A stretch of DNA of 64,000 nt from an uncultured Candidatus Melainabacteria bacterium (lineage in GTDB: Bacteria > Cyanobacteriota > Vampirovibrionia > Gastranaerophilales > Gastranaerophilaceae), in NCBI GenBank assembly GCA_934757275.1, contig CAKVLN010000007.1, forward strand, positions 1 through 64,000. Direction: 5' to 3'. The position numbers and the translations under genes were made by a program. Of this stretch, positions 1 through 9,791 are shown in pieces (the first letter of the stretch is position 1; every line of letters begins with the position of its first letter). The notes beneath the pieces were generated by a model. That model had not been told where the DNA came from. It made no database searches and saw only the letters and a program-made list of their open reading frames with translations.

Positions 1-10
1 TTTCCATTTT

Positions 11-72
11 CTGTACCCTTTCTTTTTTATACCACACTCGCTACTTTTGTGTGTCCACTTTTTAGGGTACAG
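11..72. repeat. 62-bp inverted-repeat element, possible IS remnant
   Basis: The 9-bp arms CTGTACCCT (11-19) and AGGGTACAG (64-72) are perfect inverted repeats. Read on the minus strand the segment begins CTGTACCCTAAAAAGTGG, which resembles the terminal repeats of IS3-type elements. No transposase is next to it inside the window, so it may be a fused pair of ends or a small non-autonomous remnant. Confidence 0.35.
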
Positions 73-214
73 TTCAGGTCGGAGCCGTGCGTGAGGCTTT
101 GGCGAACGCTACGGATACGGGTGAGGGTTAACACCACTGTCTTGAGGAAAGGCGTGAACTGCGTTGACTAGTCGGCTTTAGAGGACTGAATGGACATGAT
201 TAATAAAAGGCTGG

Positions 215-241
215 ATTCTTCGTGCTAATCGCACTCAGAAT
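215..241. repeat. Dispersed intergenic hairpin repeat
   Basis: ATTCT and AGAAT, and inside them GTGC and GCAC, form a small stem-loop of the kind 'ATTCTTCG...CAGAATGAC' that is scattered between genes in many bacteria. The rest of positions 73-288 is richer in GC than the neighbouring genes and holds no convincing ORF or RNA gene. Confidence 0.4.
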
Positions 242-288
242 GACGCTAGGCTTGATTGTTGGGCGTTCATTTGTAACCCGACAACAAA

Positions 289-321
289 AGCCCGTCACCT
301 TTTTTTAAAAGGTGACGGGCT
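289..321 (-). terminator. Rho-independent terminator of gatA
   Basis: A perfect stem pairs AGCCCGTCACC with GGTGACGGGCT through an A/T-rich apical part. On the minus strand it is followed by TTTTGTTGT. It lies 23 bases beyond the gatA stop codon. Confidence 0.85.
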
Positions 322-343
322 GAATTAAAACTTATTACCAGCA

Positions 344-1807
344 CTAAATATTTGCCAACTGTTTATAATAATCATGAGATTGTTCAAACTTATAAGCCAA
401 GTTAAACAATTTTGCCTCTGTTAACTGTGGTGTCATGATTTGCAAGCCTATTGGCATACCTTCTGAATCAAAGCCAGCAGGTACTGAAATTGCTGGGATA
501 CCAGCCAAATTTGCAGAAATTGTTGCAATATCTGTCAAATACATTGCCAATGGATCTTCTGCTTTTGCTCCCAAATCAAACGCAGTAGTTGGGCAGGTTG
601 GTGAAATCAACGCATCTACTTGACTAAACGCTTTCAAGAAGTCATTTGTTACAACTCTTCTCATTTGCAATGCTTTCTTATAATAAGCGTCATAATAGCC
701 AGATGACAAAGCGTAAGTACCAAGCATTATACGGCGTTTCACTTCTGGTCCAAAGCCTTCTGCACGTGTTTTGCAATACATTTCAAGAAGGTTTTTAGCG
801 TCAGCAGTTCTATGACCATACTTAACACCATCAAATCTTGCCAAGTTAGAGCTACATTCAGCAGTTGCTAAAATATAATAAATACCGATTGAATGTTTTA
901 AGTTTGGAAGAGAAATTTCAACAATTTCTGCGCCCAATGATTTATATGTTTCAATTGCAGACTTAATAGCTTTTTCTACGTCTGGTGCTAAGCCTTCTGA
1001 AATAAGTTCTTTTACAACACCAATCTTCATACCCTTAACATCATTGTTCAAGCTATTTCTGTAATTTTCTACAGGCAAGTTTAATGAAGTTGAATCATGG
1101 TAATCATAACCAGAAATTACTTCTAACAAAGCAGCCGCATCTTCTACAGTTCTTGCGAAGGGACCAATTTGGTCTAGAGATGATGCGAACGCTATCAAAC
1201 CGTATCTTGAAACTTTACCATAAGTAGGTTTCATACCAACGATACCGCAGAAGCTTGCCGGCAAACGGATACTTCCACCTGTATCAGAACCCAACGCCAA
1301 TGAAGCTTCGCAAGAAGATACAGAGGCTGCTGAGCCGCCAGATGAACCACCAGGGACTTTGTTTAAATTCCAAGGGTTATGAACTTTTTTGAACGCAGAG
1401 TTTTCATTTGAAGAACCCATTGCAAATTCGTCCAAGTTAGCTTTACCAACAATCGGAATAAGATTGTCTAACAATTTTTGAGTTGCAGTAGCATTATATG
1501 GTGAAACAAAGTTCTCAAGAATTTTGCTTGAAGCAGTAGTCTTTGAGCCAACTAAGTTCATATTATCTTTTAAAGCAAGTGGAACACCTGCCAAAAGAGG
1601 TAATTCTTCGCCTTTTGCAACTTTTTCATCTACTTTTTTTGCAGTTTCTAATGCAGTATTTTCTGTTAAAGAATTGAAAGCTCCTAATTTTTCGTCAATA
1701 GATTTAATTCTATCTAAAGAAGCCTTTGTCAATTCTACTGCTGAAACTTCTTTATTTTGAATAGCTTTGGACTGTTCCATCGCACTCTTTTTCAATAGTT
1801 CTAGCAT
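344..1807 (-). CDS. gatA: Aspartyl/glutamyl-tRNA(Asn/Gln) amidotransferase subunit A
   Basis: This is the amidase subunit of GatCAB, which releases ammonia from glutamine to convert Glu-tRNA(Gln) or Asp-tRNA(Asn) to the amide. The amidase signature is intact: a catalytic Lys in LALKDNMN (about residue 80), the Gly/Ser-rich loop GGSSGGSAAS and SDTGGSIRLPAS carrying the cis-Ser and nucleophile Ser. At 487 residues it has the usual family length. The reading frame opens with MLELLKKS. It is transcribed divergently from murC and ends in its own terminator. gatB and gatC are not next to it, so the subunits are scattered, as is common outside Firmicutes. Confidence 0.96.
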   Translation of the reverse strand: MLELLKKSAMEQSKAIQNKEVSAVELTKASLDRIKSIDEKLGAFNSLTENTALETAKKVDEKVAKGEELPLLAGVPLALKDNMNLVGSKTTASSKILENFVSPYNATATQKLLDNLIPIVGKANLDEFAMGSSNENSAFKKVHNPWNLNKVPGGSSGGSAASVSSCEASLALGSDTGGSIRLPASFCGIVGMKPTYGKVSRYGLIAFASSLDQIGPFARTVEDAAALLEVISGYDYHDSTSLNLPVENYRNSLNNDVKGMKIGVVKELISEGLAPDVEKAIKSAIETYKSLGAEIVEISLPNLKHSIGIYYILATAECSSNLARFDGVKYGHRTADAKNLLEMYCKTRAEGFGPEVKRRIMLGTYALSSGYYDAYYKKALQMRRVVTNDFLKAFSQVDALISPTCPTTAFDLGAKAEDPLAMYLTDIATISANLAGIPAISVPAGFDSEGMPIGLQIMTPQLTEAKLFNLAYKFEQSHDYYKQLANI

Positions 1808-1873
1808 ATTATTTCTCCCTTTTGGGTTTCATTATATCAAGAACATACAAACCCTACAACAAATATTTTTTTC

Positions 1874-1903
1874 TTGTAAATAAACCTCTATTTATAATAT
1901 AAT
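1874..1903 (+). promoter_or_regulatory. Predicted sigma-70 promoter of the murC cluster
   Basis: TTGTAA (1874-1879) and TATAAT (1898-1903) are separated by 18 bases. The predicted start lies about 15 bases before the murC start, leaving room for the ribosome-binding site GGAGAGG. Confidence 0.55.
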
Positions 1904-1925
1904 TATTTAAGAATTTGGAGAGGTT

Positions 1926-3263
1926 ATGGGAAGATATCATTTTATAGCAATCGGCGGAATTGGAATGAGCGGTTTAGCCAAGTATTTATTGGAAGATGGG
2001 CATACTGTTTCTGGTTCCGATATCGTTGATTCAAAATATGTAGACAAATTAAGAAGATTAGGTGCTGAAATTTTTATCGGTCAAAAAGCTGAAAACGTAC
2101 CTAACGATGCAATTATTATTAAGAGTACGGCTATTCGTGACAATAATTCAGAAGTCGTTCGAGCAAAAGAGCTAGGTTTGGCAATTTATCACCGTTCTGA
2201 TTTGTTGGCAGAGATTGCAAAATCAGCACAAGAGGCTGGCAAATGTTTTATCGGTTTTTCTGGAACACATGGTAAAACAACAACAAGCGGTTTAGCGTCT
2301 TTTGTTTTAGAAAAAGGCGGACTTAAACCCTCGTTTGTAGATGGTGGAATAATTCCAGAATTGAATACAAATGCTCAGCACAAAAGTGGCAAACAATTTG
2401 TAGCAGAGCTTGATGAAAGTGACGGAACAATTGTTAAATACCACCCTGATATTTTGGTGATAAACAACTTAGAAGAAGACCATTTGGATTTCTACAAAAA
2501 CGGCATGAACGATTTGGTTAAGACTTTTAATCAAGCAATCTCACAAGCCAAAAAAGTTATTGCAAACAAAGACAACGCTGGTGTTCACGAGTTAAGCGGT
2601 AAATTTATCACATTTGGTTTAGATGACGCTGATTATGAGGCAAGAAATATTGAGTTTTCTAAGACTGGCACAACCTTTGAGATTTATCATTCTGGCAAAT
2701 TATTAACAGATATGAAAATACAACTTGCAGGCGTTCATAATGTTTACAACACTCTTGCAGTGGTTGCAGCTCTAAATGAAAGCGGAGTAGAGATTGAGAA
2801 AATCAAAGACTATTTTGTAGAGTTTACCGGCATGGGTAGAAGATTTCAGAAGGTTTGCGAAATTAAAGGTATAGAAGTTTATGACGATTACGCACACCAC
2901 CCAACTGAAATTAAGGCAACATTGGACGCAGCAGCTTCAAAGTTCGGAAAAGAAAACCTTGTTGCAGTGTTCCAGCCACACAGATACACTCGTTTACAAT
3001 CTTTGTGGAACGAATTTAAAAAGGCTTTTCAAGAAGCTGGAAGAGTAATTGTTACTGATGTTTATGCAGCGTCAGAAGATCCAATCGAAGGTATTAGCGG
3101 TAAAGCGTTTGCAGAAGATTTGGGCGCAGAATATTTGGCTGGTTCAATGAAAGAGGTTGCAGAAAAGTTGTTACCAACGCTAACTTCTGGCAATATTGTT
3201 ATCGGCTTAGGCGCAGGTACAATTACTGCTCTAGGGAAAGAGTTGGAAGCTTTAAGCAAATAG
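1926..3263 (+). CDS. murC: UDP-N-acetylmuramate--L-alanine ligase
   Basis: MurC adds L-alanine to UDP-MurNAc in the cytoplasm, the first peptide step of peptidoglycan synthesis. The N-terminal UDP-binding loop reads FIAIGGIGMSGLA, the ATP loop is FSGTHGKTTTSG (about residue 115), and the C-terminal ligase domain carries YDDYAHHPTEI and FQPHRYTR. The length of 445 aa is normal. The start has a strong ribosome-binding site (GGAGAGGTT directly before ATG). It is the first gene of a murC-murB-ddl-ftsQ cluster, the classic late dcw order, so these genes are probably co-transcribed. Confidence 0.97.
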   Translation: MGRYHFIAIGGIGMSGLAKYLLEDGHTVSGSDIVDSKYVDKLRRLGAEIFIGQKAENVPNDAIIIKSTAIRDNNSEVVRAKELGLAIYHRSDLLAEIAKSAQEAGKCFIGFSGTHGKTTTSGLASFVLEKGGLKPSFVDGGIIPELNTNAQHKSGKQFVAELDESDGTIVKYHPDILVINNLEEDHLDFYKNGMNDLVKTFNQAISQAKKVIANKDNAGVHELSGKFITFGLDDADYEARNIEFSKTGTTFEIYHSGKLLTDMKIQLAGVHNVYNTLAVVAALNESGVEIEKIKDYFVEFTGMGRRFQKVCEIKGIEVYDDYAHHPTEIKATLDAAASKFGKENLVAVFQPHRYTRLQSLWNEFKKAFQEAGRVIVTDVYAASEDPIEGISGKAFAEDLGAEYLAGSMKEVAEKLLPTLTSGNIVIGLGAGTITALGKELEALSK

Positions 3264-3309
3264 GTTATTGTTGGGTTGAAAGCCCAAACTACATTCAAAA
3301 AGGAACATC

Positions 3310-4221
3310 ATGCAAATTAAAGAAAACTTTGAAATAAAAAATTTAACCACCTTCAAAATAGGTGGAAAAGTTGAAAAACTTTATCTTCCAGAAACTTTGG
3401 AGGAGTTTACAAACTTGTTGAGAGAATTGGACAACTACATTGTTTTGGGAAGTTGCTCTGATGTGTTGTTCTCTTCTAACGGTTGTAAAGGCAACATTAT
3501 TATTACAACTGAGATGAAAAATTTTGAGATAAGAGGGACTAAAGTTTACGCAGATTGCGGAGTTAAAGACCCATTGCTTTCTCAAAAAGTTGCAGAACTT
3601 TCATTAAGCGGTTTGGAATTTCTTATTGGACTTCCAGGTACAATAGGCGGTGCCGTTTACATGAACGCTGGAGCGCACGGTCAATGTATTGCAGATGTAT
3701 TGGTTTCTTGCTGTCTTTTTGATAGAGAAACTAAAGAGGTCGTATTTAAGCAAAAAGCTGAAATGGACTTCTCTTACAGACACTCACTTTTGCACAACGG
3801 ACGTTACATTTTGCTTTCAGCAGAGTTTGAGTTAAAGAAACTTCCACAAGAAGAAATCAAAGAGTTGATGGAGAGAAATTTAACTTTTAGAAAAAATATT
3901 CAGCCTTCACTAAAAGATCCAAATGCGGGTAGTGTTTTTAAGAATCCAGAAAATGATTCTGCCGGAAGATTGTTGGATAAAGCTGGCGTGAAGGAATTTG
4001 AAGGAAATAATGTTAAGGTTTGGGAAAAGCACGCAAACTTTATCGTGAACAAAGGCAATGCGACCTCAGAAGATGTTCTTGGGCTAATGGCTAGAATGTA
4101 CAGCGCAGTGAAAGAGATTTATACAATTGAATTAAAACCAGAAATTATTTTTATCGGTGACAAAACAGAAAAAGAGGAAGAATTATGCAATATACTATAC
4201 AAAACAAAGACGCAAAAATAG
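3310..4221 (+). CDS. murB: UDP-N-acetylenolpyruvoylglucosamine reductase
   Basis: MurB is the FAD- and NADPH-dependent enzyme that reduces UDP-GlcNAc-enolpyruvate to UDP-MurNAc. Visible family motifs are NLTTFKIGG near the N-terminus, the FAD-binding GLPGTIGGAVYMNAGAHG, PNAGSVFKNP with the catalytic Ser, and VWEKHANFIVN near the C-terminus. The length of 303 aa fits the family. AAAGGAA precedes the ATG. The last 37 bases overlap ddl in another frame, which suggests translational coupling. The 46-base gap after murC holds only a weak hairpin, so it is likely in the same transcript. Confidence 0.96.
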   Translation: MQIKENFEIKNLTTFKIGGKVEKLYLPETLEEFTNLLRELDNYIVLGSCSDVLFSSNGCKGNIIITTEMKNFEIRGTKVYADCGVKDPLLSQKVAELSLSGLEFLIGLPGTIGGAVYMNAGAHGQCIADVLVSCCLFDRETKEVVFKQKAEMDFSYRHSLLHNGRYILLSAEFELKKLPQEEIKELMERNLTFRKNIQPSLKDPNAGSVFKNPENDSAGRLLDKAGVKEFEGNNVKVWEKHANFIVNKGNATSEDVLGLMARMYSAVKEIYTIELKPEIIFIGDKTEKEEELCNILYKTKTQK

Positions 4222-5126
4222 CAGTATTATGTGGCGGAATGTCATCTGAGCGTGAAGTTTCTTTGCGTTCTGGTAAAAACTGTCTAGGAGCTTTACATAG
4301 ACTTGGCTACAAAAATGCTGAAATCGTTGATGTTTCACCAAACGTTATGAACGATTTGAAGGGGTTTGAATATGCATACAATACTTTACACGGGAAATAT
4401 GGTGAAGATGGTTGTATTCAAGGCGTTTTAGAATTAATGAAAATCCCTTACACCGGTTGTGGCGTTATGTCTAGTGCAATTTGTATGAACAAAGAGTATA
4501 CAAAAAAAGTTCTTTCTACAAACAAGAATATTCCTCTTATCAAATCTGCATTTGTAAGAAAAGGCGACGACTTGATGAAGGCAGTAGAAGGACTTCAATA
4601 TCCCTTGATTACAAAGCCTGTTTCAGAAGGTTCTAGTTTTGGTATGACAAAGGTTAATAAGCCAGAAGAGTTGCAAAGTGCTTATGATGAAGCTTTGAAA
4701 TTCAACGACGATGTTTTAATCGAGGAATTTATTGATGGTTTCTTTATTACAGTTGGTGTTTTAGAAAAAGAGGGCAAAGCTTTTGCAACAGAAATTCTTG
4801 AAATCAGAACAAAAACTGAATGGTATGATTTTGACGCAAAATATACAAAAGGCTTATCAGAATTTATCGTTCCTGCAACTGGTCTATCAAAAGAGGCTAC
4901 AGAATTGACAAAGAAAATTGCTGTAGAAGCTCACGAAACTGCAGGTTGTTCAGGTGTTTCTAGAGTTGATTTTATGGTTAAAGATGACAAACCTTATTTC
5001 TTAGAAATCAACACAAACCCTGGCATGACTGATACAAGCGATTTACCTGCACAAGCAAAAGTTTGTGGAATTGATTATGACAATCTTGTTTTAATGATAC
5101 TTAACAGCGTAGGATTAAATAAATAA
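4185..5126 (+). CDS. ddl: D-alanine--D-alanine ligase
   Basis: Ddl is an ATP-grasp enzyme that makes D-Ala-D-Ala for the peptidoglycan stem peptide. The sequence shows VLCGGMSSEREVSLRSG at the N-terminus, the ATP-binding loop EGSSFGMTKV, and the metal-binding end FLEINTNPGMT. It has 313 residues, typical for the family. The start at 4185 lies inside the end of murB but has GAGGAAG a few bases upstream, and this frame preserves the conserved N-terminus, so the overlap looks genuine. Its stop overlaps the ftsQ start by one base. Confidence 0.95.
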   Translation: MQYTIQNKDAKIAVLCGGMSSEREVSLRSGKNCLGALHRLGYKNAEIVDVSPNVMNDLKGFEYAYNTLHGKYGEDGCIQGVLELMKIPYTGCGVMSSAICMNKEYTKKVLSTNKNIPLIKSAFVRKGDDLMKAVEGLQYPLITKPVSEGSSFGMTKVNKPEELQSAYDEALKFNDDVLIEEFIDGFFITVGVLEKEGKAFATEILEIRTKTEWYDFDAKYTKGLSEFIVPATGLSKEATELTKKIAVEAHETAGCSGVSRVDFMVKDDKPYFLEINTNPGMTDTSDLPAQAKVCGIDYDNLVLMILNSVGLNK

Positions 5127-5977
5127 TGTCAAACGAAGGACAACAACCTAGATATCATCAAAATAGGCGTTTACAACAAGCGAAAATGCAACGTAAAGTT
5201 AGGAAGTCACAAAGACGACTTAACCAGTTGCGTTCGCTTTGGAAAATGTTTATAATAATCGGGTTGATTTGTGTTTCTTTATTTATATTAAAAATGCCGC
5301 AATGGCGTTTACATTCAAACGCTTTTGACAGTCTTAACAGTCCAGCGTTGGAAATTGTAAACAACAGAATTGTTCCTTCACAAAAAATTCTTTCTGCGCT
5401 TAGAAGAAATCAAGTGCCGCTAAAACCTATTTTTATGGTTAAAACCGACAACTTGAAAAAAAGTATTATGCAGCTTGACCCAATTCAAGATGTTTACATC
5501 AGACGTTTTTGGTTTCCTGCAAGAATGCAAATTATAATCTTAGAAAGAACACCAGCAATAACAATTGCTCCAGATGAAAAAGTTGCACCTATTGCCTTTT
5601 TCTCATCTGATGGTAAGCTTATTGGACGAGATTACATGCCATTGAATAGCGACTTTAAGGTAGTTCGTGTAATCACTTACGGTAGCGGTGACGATTATAG
5701 AAACTGGGATAAAACAAAGATTAATAACTTTAAAAAACTTGCTATGACAGTTGAAATGGATTCTGGCGAAACAGTTGAATACATTGATTACAGAAACCCA
5801 CAAGATGTATATGTAAAAATTCCGACCGTAAATATTCGTTTAGGAAGCTTTAATTCTGGTACTTACGACAAAATTCACAGATTGCCATCTCTACTTCCAC
5901 AAGTTAAAATGCTTAACAAAAAAGTTAAATATGTTGACTTGCGTTGGGATTCTAATTACATTAAATTGGACGAATAA
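5126..5977 (+). CDS. ftsQ: FtsQ/DivIB-type cell division protein
   Basis: This is a single-pass membrane protein of 283 aa. A highly basic cytoplasmic N-terminus (about residues 8-40, many K/R/Q) is followed by one transmembrane helix around residues 41-58 (MFIIIGLICVSLFIL). The extracytoplasmic part has POTRA/FtsQ features, with the pattern 'IQDVYIRRFWFPARMQIIILERTPAI' spanning about residues 117-142. FtsQ links early and late divisome proteins. Its place directly after ddl, overlapping by one base, is the standard dcw arrangement. Sequence identity in this family is low, so the position supports the call as much as the motifs do. Confidence 0.85.
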   Translation: MSNEGQQPRYHQNRRLQQAKMQRKVRKSQRRLNQLRSLWKMFIIIGLICVSLFILKMPQWRLHSNAFDSLNSPALEIVNNRIVPSQKILSALRRNQVPLKPIFMVKTDNLKKSIMQLDPIQDVYIRRFWFPARMQIIILERTPAITIAPDEKVAPIAFFSSDGKLIGRDYMPLNSDFKVVRVITYGSGDDYRNWDKTKINNFKKLAMTVEMDSGETVEYIDYRNPQDVYVKIPTVNIRLGSFNSGTYDKIHRLPSLLPQVKMLNKKVKYVDLRWDSNYIKLDE

Positions 5978-5979
5978 TA

Positions 5980-7059
5980 ATGGCTACAAGTGCTTATATT
6001 CACATTCCATTTTGTAAATCAAAGTGTAAATATTGTTCGTTTATCTCTTTTAATAAGCCCGAATTTATAAGAGGGTATGCTTTTGCGCTATTAAAAGAGA
6101 TTAGCGACAATTACAAAGACGAAAAACTTAAAACTCTGTATTTTGGAGGTGGAACACCTTCTCTCATGCCAGCCGAACTTTTAGAAAAAATCATAAAGAA
6201 GTTCAAGCTTGCAGATGATGCAGAAATTACGCTAGAACTCAATCCAGATGACGCAACACAAAACTACTTAAACGATTTAGCAAGAGTTGGGATAAATAGA
6301 CTTAGTATTGGTTCTCAAACCTTTGACGACGAGATTTTAAAACTGATTGGAAGAAGACATAATTCTGCGCAGATAGTGGAGGCAATTAGTTTGGCAAAAG
6401 TTGCTGGGTTCAAGAATATAAGTGTTGATTTGATTTATGGTTTGCCTACTCAAAACTTAGAGAAAATAAACCTAGATTTGGAAAAGTTCTTAGAACTAGA
6501 TATTCAGCACCTCTCTACATATGGACTAAAAATTGAAGATAATTCTTTTTGGGGTAAAAATCCGCCAAATGTGCCTGATGACGATTTGCAAGCTGATATG
6601 TATGAATTAATCAACCAAAAGCTTGAACAAAATGGGTTTGAGAGGTATGAAGTTAGTAACTTTGCTAAAAAAGGTTTTGAATCTCGCCACAATCTAAACT
6701 ATTGGGAAAATAACGAGTATTATGGTTTTGGAGTAGCTGCGCATGGTTATCTTGATGGTGCAAGATATTCTAATTTTACAACGATTGAAGAATACCTTAA
6801 TAAGCCTTCAACACACGAGCTTGGACATGTATTGACAGAGCAAGAAAAGCTCGAGGAAGAAATTTTTCTCGGTTTTAGAAAAACTAGTGGCATAGATTGC
6901 ACCAGAATAAAAGAGCGATTTGGCGTCGATTTTGAAACAAAATACTCTGACGTTTTAACCAAATACTCTGATTTTATAGAGCAAACAGAAAAAGGTTTTT
7001 GCCTAAATCAAAAAGGCGTTCTTGTTAGCAATATAATTCTTTCAGAATTTCTTGCCTAG
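5980..7059 (+). CDS. hemW: Radical SAM heme chaperone HemW
   Basis: A radical SAM protein of 359 aa. The cluster motif CKSKCKYC (about residues 12-19) supplies the CxxxCxxC triad, followed by the SAM-binding FGGGTPS and ELNPDD. The extra cysteine that marks true oxygen-independent coproporphyrinogen oxidase (HemN) is missing after CKYC, where the sequence continues SFIS. That favours HemW, which inserts heme into client proteins. It starts two bases after the ftsQ stop and so appears to end the cluster. Its 3' end overlaps the convergent polA by four bases. No terminator separates the two genes. Confidence 0.9.
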   Translation: MATSAYIHIPFCKSKCKYCSFISFNKPEFIRGYAFALLKEISDNYKDEKLKTLYFGGGTPSLMPAELLEKIIKKFKLADDAEITLELNPDDATQNYLNDLARVGINRLSIGSQTFDDEILKLIGRRHNSAQIVEAISLAKVAGFKNISVDLIYGLPTQNLEKINLDLEKFLELDIQHLSTYGLKIEDNSFWGKNPPNVPDDDLQADMYELINQKLEQNGFERYEVSNFAKKGFESRHNLNYWENNEYYGFGVAAHGYLDGARYSNFTTIEEYLNKPSTHELGHVLTEQEKLEEEIFLGFRKTSGIDCTRIKERFGVDFETKYSDVLTKYSDFIEQTEKGFCLNQKGVLVSNIILSEFLA

Positions 7060-9731
7060 TTTTCTTTCCAACTTGAACCGTAATTTATATCAACATCAAG
7101 CGGTACTTTTAAGTTTTGGTCTTTTAAAGCCATACAATCTTGAATAATTTCTTTTAACTGTTCTAATTCGTCTTTTGGAACTTCAAATACAAGTTCGTCG
7201 TGTACCTGCATAATCATTTTAGTTTTCATGCTACTTATAGCTTTGTCAACTCTAATCATAGCAATTTTAATTAAATCAGCAGCCGTACCTTGCAATGGTT
7301 GGTTAATTGCAGCACGCTGTGCAAACTCTCTAATTTGATAATTAGAGCTTTGAAGTTCTGATGCTAAGTATCTTTTTCTACCGAAAGCAGTTTCTACATA
7401 TCCGTTTTGAGTAACAAATTCAACTTCGTTGTTCATATATTCTTTTACTTTTGGGTAAGTTTCAAAATACTTGTCAATAAATTCTTGAGCCTCTGCGTTT
7501 GTAATTCCTAAACTTTTGGCTAAACCATATTTAGATTGTCCATAAACAATCCCGAAATTTACGGCTTTTGCACGTCTTCTCATTTCCTTCGTAACGTCTT
7601 TTAACTCTACGCCAAAAACTTTTGCTGCAGTCATTGCGTGAACATCTTCACCAGACGTAAATGCATGTATCAAATGCTCGTCACCAGAAACATGCGCCAA
7701 CAATCTCAACTCAATTTGTGAATAATCGGCAGACAAAATTAACGAGTTTTCTTTATCCATTGCGCAAAATGCTGAACGAATTTTATTACCTTCTTCGCTT
7801 CTTATTGGAATATTTTGTAAATTAGGATTAGAAGAGGATAGTCTACCAGTAACGGTCAAAGCTTGATTATAAGTTGTATGTATTCTGCCATCACGCTTGC
7901 TAATTAGAGAAGGTAAAGCGTCTGTGTAAGTAGATTTTAATTTAGCAAATTTTCTATGTTGTAGAATATACTCACAAATTTCGTATTCTTGTGCTAATTC
8001 CTCTAAAACCTCTGCGCTTGTCGAACGAGATTTTTTCTTCTTTGTTTTCAATTCCAATTTATCAAAAAGAACCTCTGCAACTTGTTTTGGCGAATTTATA
8101 TTGAAAGGCTCACCTGCCAATTGATATATTAAATCTTCCAACTCAGCAAGTCTTTCTGTCATATAAGAAGAAAGTTCTTTTAGATATTCGCAATCAATCG
8201 CAACACCTGTATGCTCCATTTTAGCAAGAACAATAGTTAGTGGTATTTCGATTTCATTAACAAGTTTTTGTTCTCTTTCGTCTAAATTCTTTTGCCAATA
8301 ATCGTACAAACTAAAAATCGTGTGCGCCTCATCACACATACCCATTTCAGAGTCATTCGTCATAATTATATGGTTTAGAAAATCTAGTGCTTGCGCTTCT
8401 AGCGTATGCTTTCTATTTGGGTCTTTTACATAGCTTGCAAGCATTACATCATATTCTAAACCTTTTGGCGTATAACCGTTGTTTAAAAGCAAATGGTAGT
8501 CAGATTTTGCGTCAAAGCCGATTTTTTTTATTTCAGCGTTTTCAATGATTGGTTTAAGTTTTTCTACAATTCCTTCTTCAAAGATGAAATTTTCGCCATT
8601 AGAAACCGACGCTGCAATAATCTTTCCGTCTTTTTGATAGAATTTCATCGCAATTCTTTCAGAGTTTGAAAGCTTTGATAAAACTTCTTCGCAATTTTTG
8701 TTCTCGACTTGTTTGAACTCTAGTTGAGTTTCTTCAACTGTTTCTTTAATTGCTTGTGCAAAAAGGCTCTGTTGAACATTGCCTTGTGCTTGTGGAGCTT
8801 GATTGAACAAACTTAAATTTTCGTTTTCTTCAACCTCTGCGTTTGGATTAAATGAAGTTAAAATTTTGTCTATATTTTTGATAAAAGTATAGAATTGCAT
8901 TTTTCTTAAAAAGGCTGACACATCTTCTATTTTAGGTAAAGTAACAGTTGCTGTGTCAATATCAAAATCTAGTTCAACATCTCTCACTATAGTTGCCAAA
9001 TCTTTTGACAAAATCGCAATATCTTTTTGTTCACAGATTTTCTTTTGCACTGCTTTTTCTGGAATATTATCGCAATCTGCTAGTACATCTTCTAAGTGTT
9101 TATATCTATTTAACAATTTTTGTGCAGTTTTTTCTCCGATACCTCTAATTCCTGGGATATTATCAGAAGTATCACCTCTTAACCCCTTATAATCGATTAC
9201 TTGGTCAGGATAAACGCCTAATTTTTCATAAACCTTGTTCCAATCATACTCAATTAATTCGCCTTTTGAGGGAATTAAAACCTTTACCCTTCCCTCTCTA
9301 TCAATCAGTTGGAAACTATCTTGATCGCCAGTAAGAATTAAAGTGTGATGTCCTTTATCAGAAGCGGTTTTTGAGATGGTTCCAATCACGTCATCAGCTT
9401 CAAAACCTTCTTTTGTGATTATTGGAATGTCAAAAGCCTTTAAGCCTTCACAAATAATGCCTAACTGACTTCTCATAGTGTCTGGCATGGCTTCTCTATT
9501 AGCTTTATATTCTTCAAACTTCTCTGTTCTAAAGGTTCTTCTGCCAACATCAAAAGCTACTGCAATATAATCAGGGTGTATTTTTGCCAAAAGGTCAAAA
9601 ATAGCTTTAAAAAAACCATATACTGCCCACGTTGGTTGGTTGTCTGAATTTTTCATGCCAGTCCTTTCTAATGCAAAAAACTGGCGGTATGCCAATGCGT
9701 GTCCGTCAATAAGAATTAATGTTTTTGACAT
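7056..9731 (-). CDS. polA: DNA polymerase I
   Basis: An 891-aa family A polymerase. The N-terminal 5'-3' exonuclease (about residues 1-290) shows the FEADDVIGT and LTGDQDSFQLI acidic motifs plus a helix-hairpin-helix (GIRGIGEKTA). The middle 3'-5' exonuclease-like domain lacks the DxE of motif I (the position reads IAMKFY), so proofreading is probably lost, as in Thermus and Bacillus Pol I. The polymerase domain has motif A SADYSQIELRLLAH, motif B RRRAKAVNFGIVYGQS and motif C MQVHDELVFEV. AAGGAG precedes the ATG. It acts in repair and Okazaki-fragment processing, and is divergent from ruvB. Confidence 0.97.
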   Translation of the reverse strand: MSKTLILIDGHALAYRQFFALERTGMKNSDNQPTWAVYGFFKAIFDLLAKIHPDYIAVAFDVGRRTFRTEKFEEYKANREAMPDTMRSQLGIICEGLKAFDIPIITKEGFEADDVIGTISKTASDKGHHTLILTGDQDSFQLIDREGRVKVLIPSKGELIEYDWNKVYEKLGVYPDQVIDYKGLRGDTSDNIPGIRGIGEKTAQKLLNRYKHLEDVLADCDNIPEKAVQKKICEQKDIAILSKDLATIVRDVELDFDIDTATVTLPKIEDVSAFLRKMQFYTFIKNIDKILTSFNPNAEVEENENLSLFNQAPQAQGNVQQSLFAQAIKETVEETQLEFKQVENKNCEEVLSKLSNSERIAMKFYQKDGKIIAASVSNGENFIFEEGIVEKLKPIIENAEIKKIGFDAKSDYHLLLNNGYTPKGLEYDVMLASYVKDPNRKHTLEAQALDFLNHIIMTNDSEMGMCDEAHTIFSLYDYWQKNLDEREQKLVNEIEIPLTIVLAKMEHTGVAIDCEYLKELSSYMTERLAELEDLIYQLAGEPFNINSPKQVAEVLFDKLELKTKKKKSRSTSAEVLEELAQEYEICEYILQHRKFAKLKSTYTDALPSLISKRDGRIHTTYNQALTVTGRLSSSNPNLQNIPIRSEEGNKIRSAFCAMDKENSLILSADYSQIELRLLAHVSGDEHLIHAFTSGEDVHAMTAAKVFGVELKDVTKEMRRRAKAVNFGIVYGQSKYGLAKSLGITNAEAQEFIDKYFETYPKVKEYMNNEVEFVTQNGYVETAFGRKRYLASELQSSNYQIREFAQRAAINQPLQGTAADLIKIAMIRVDKAISSMKTKMIMQVHDELVFEVPKDELEQLKEIIQDCMALKDQNLKVPLDVDINYGSSWKEN

Positions 9732-9791
9732 AAAATACTCCTTGTTTACTATATTATATCATAAGCGTACGTTTATAAGGTTGATTAGTTC

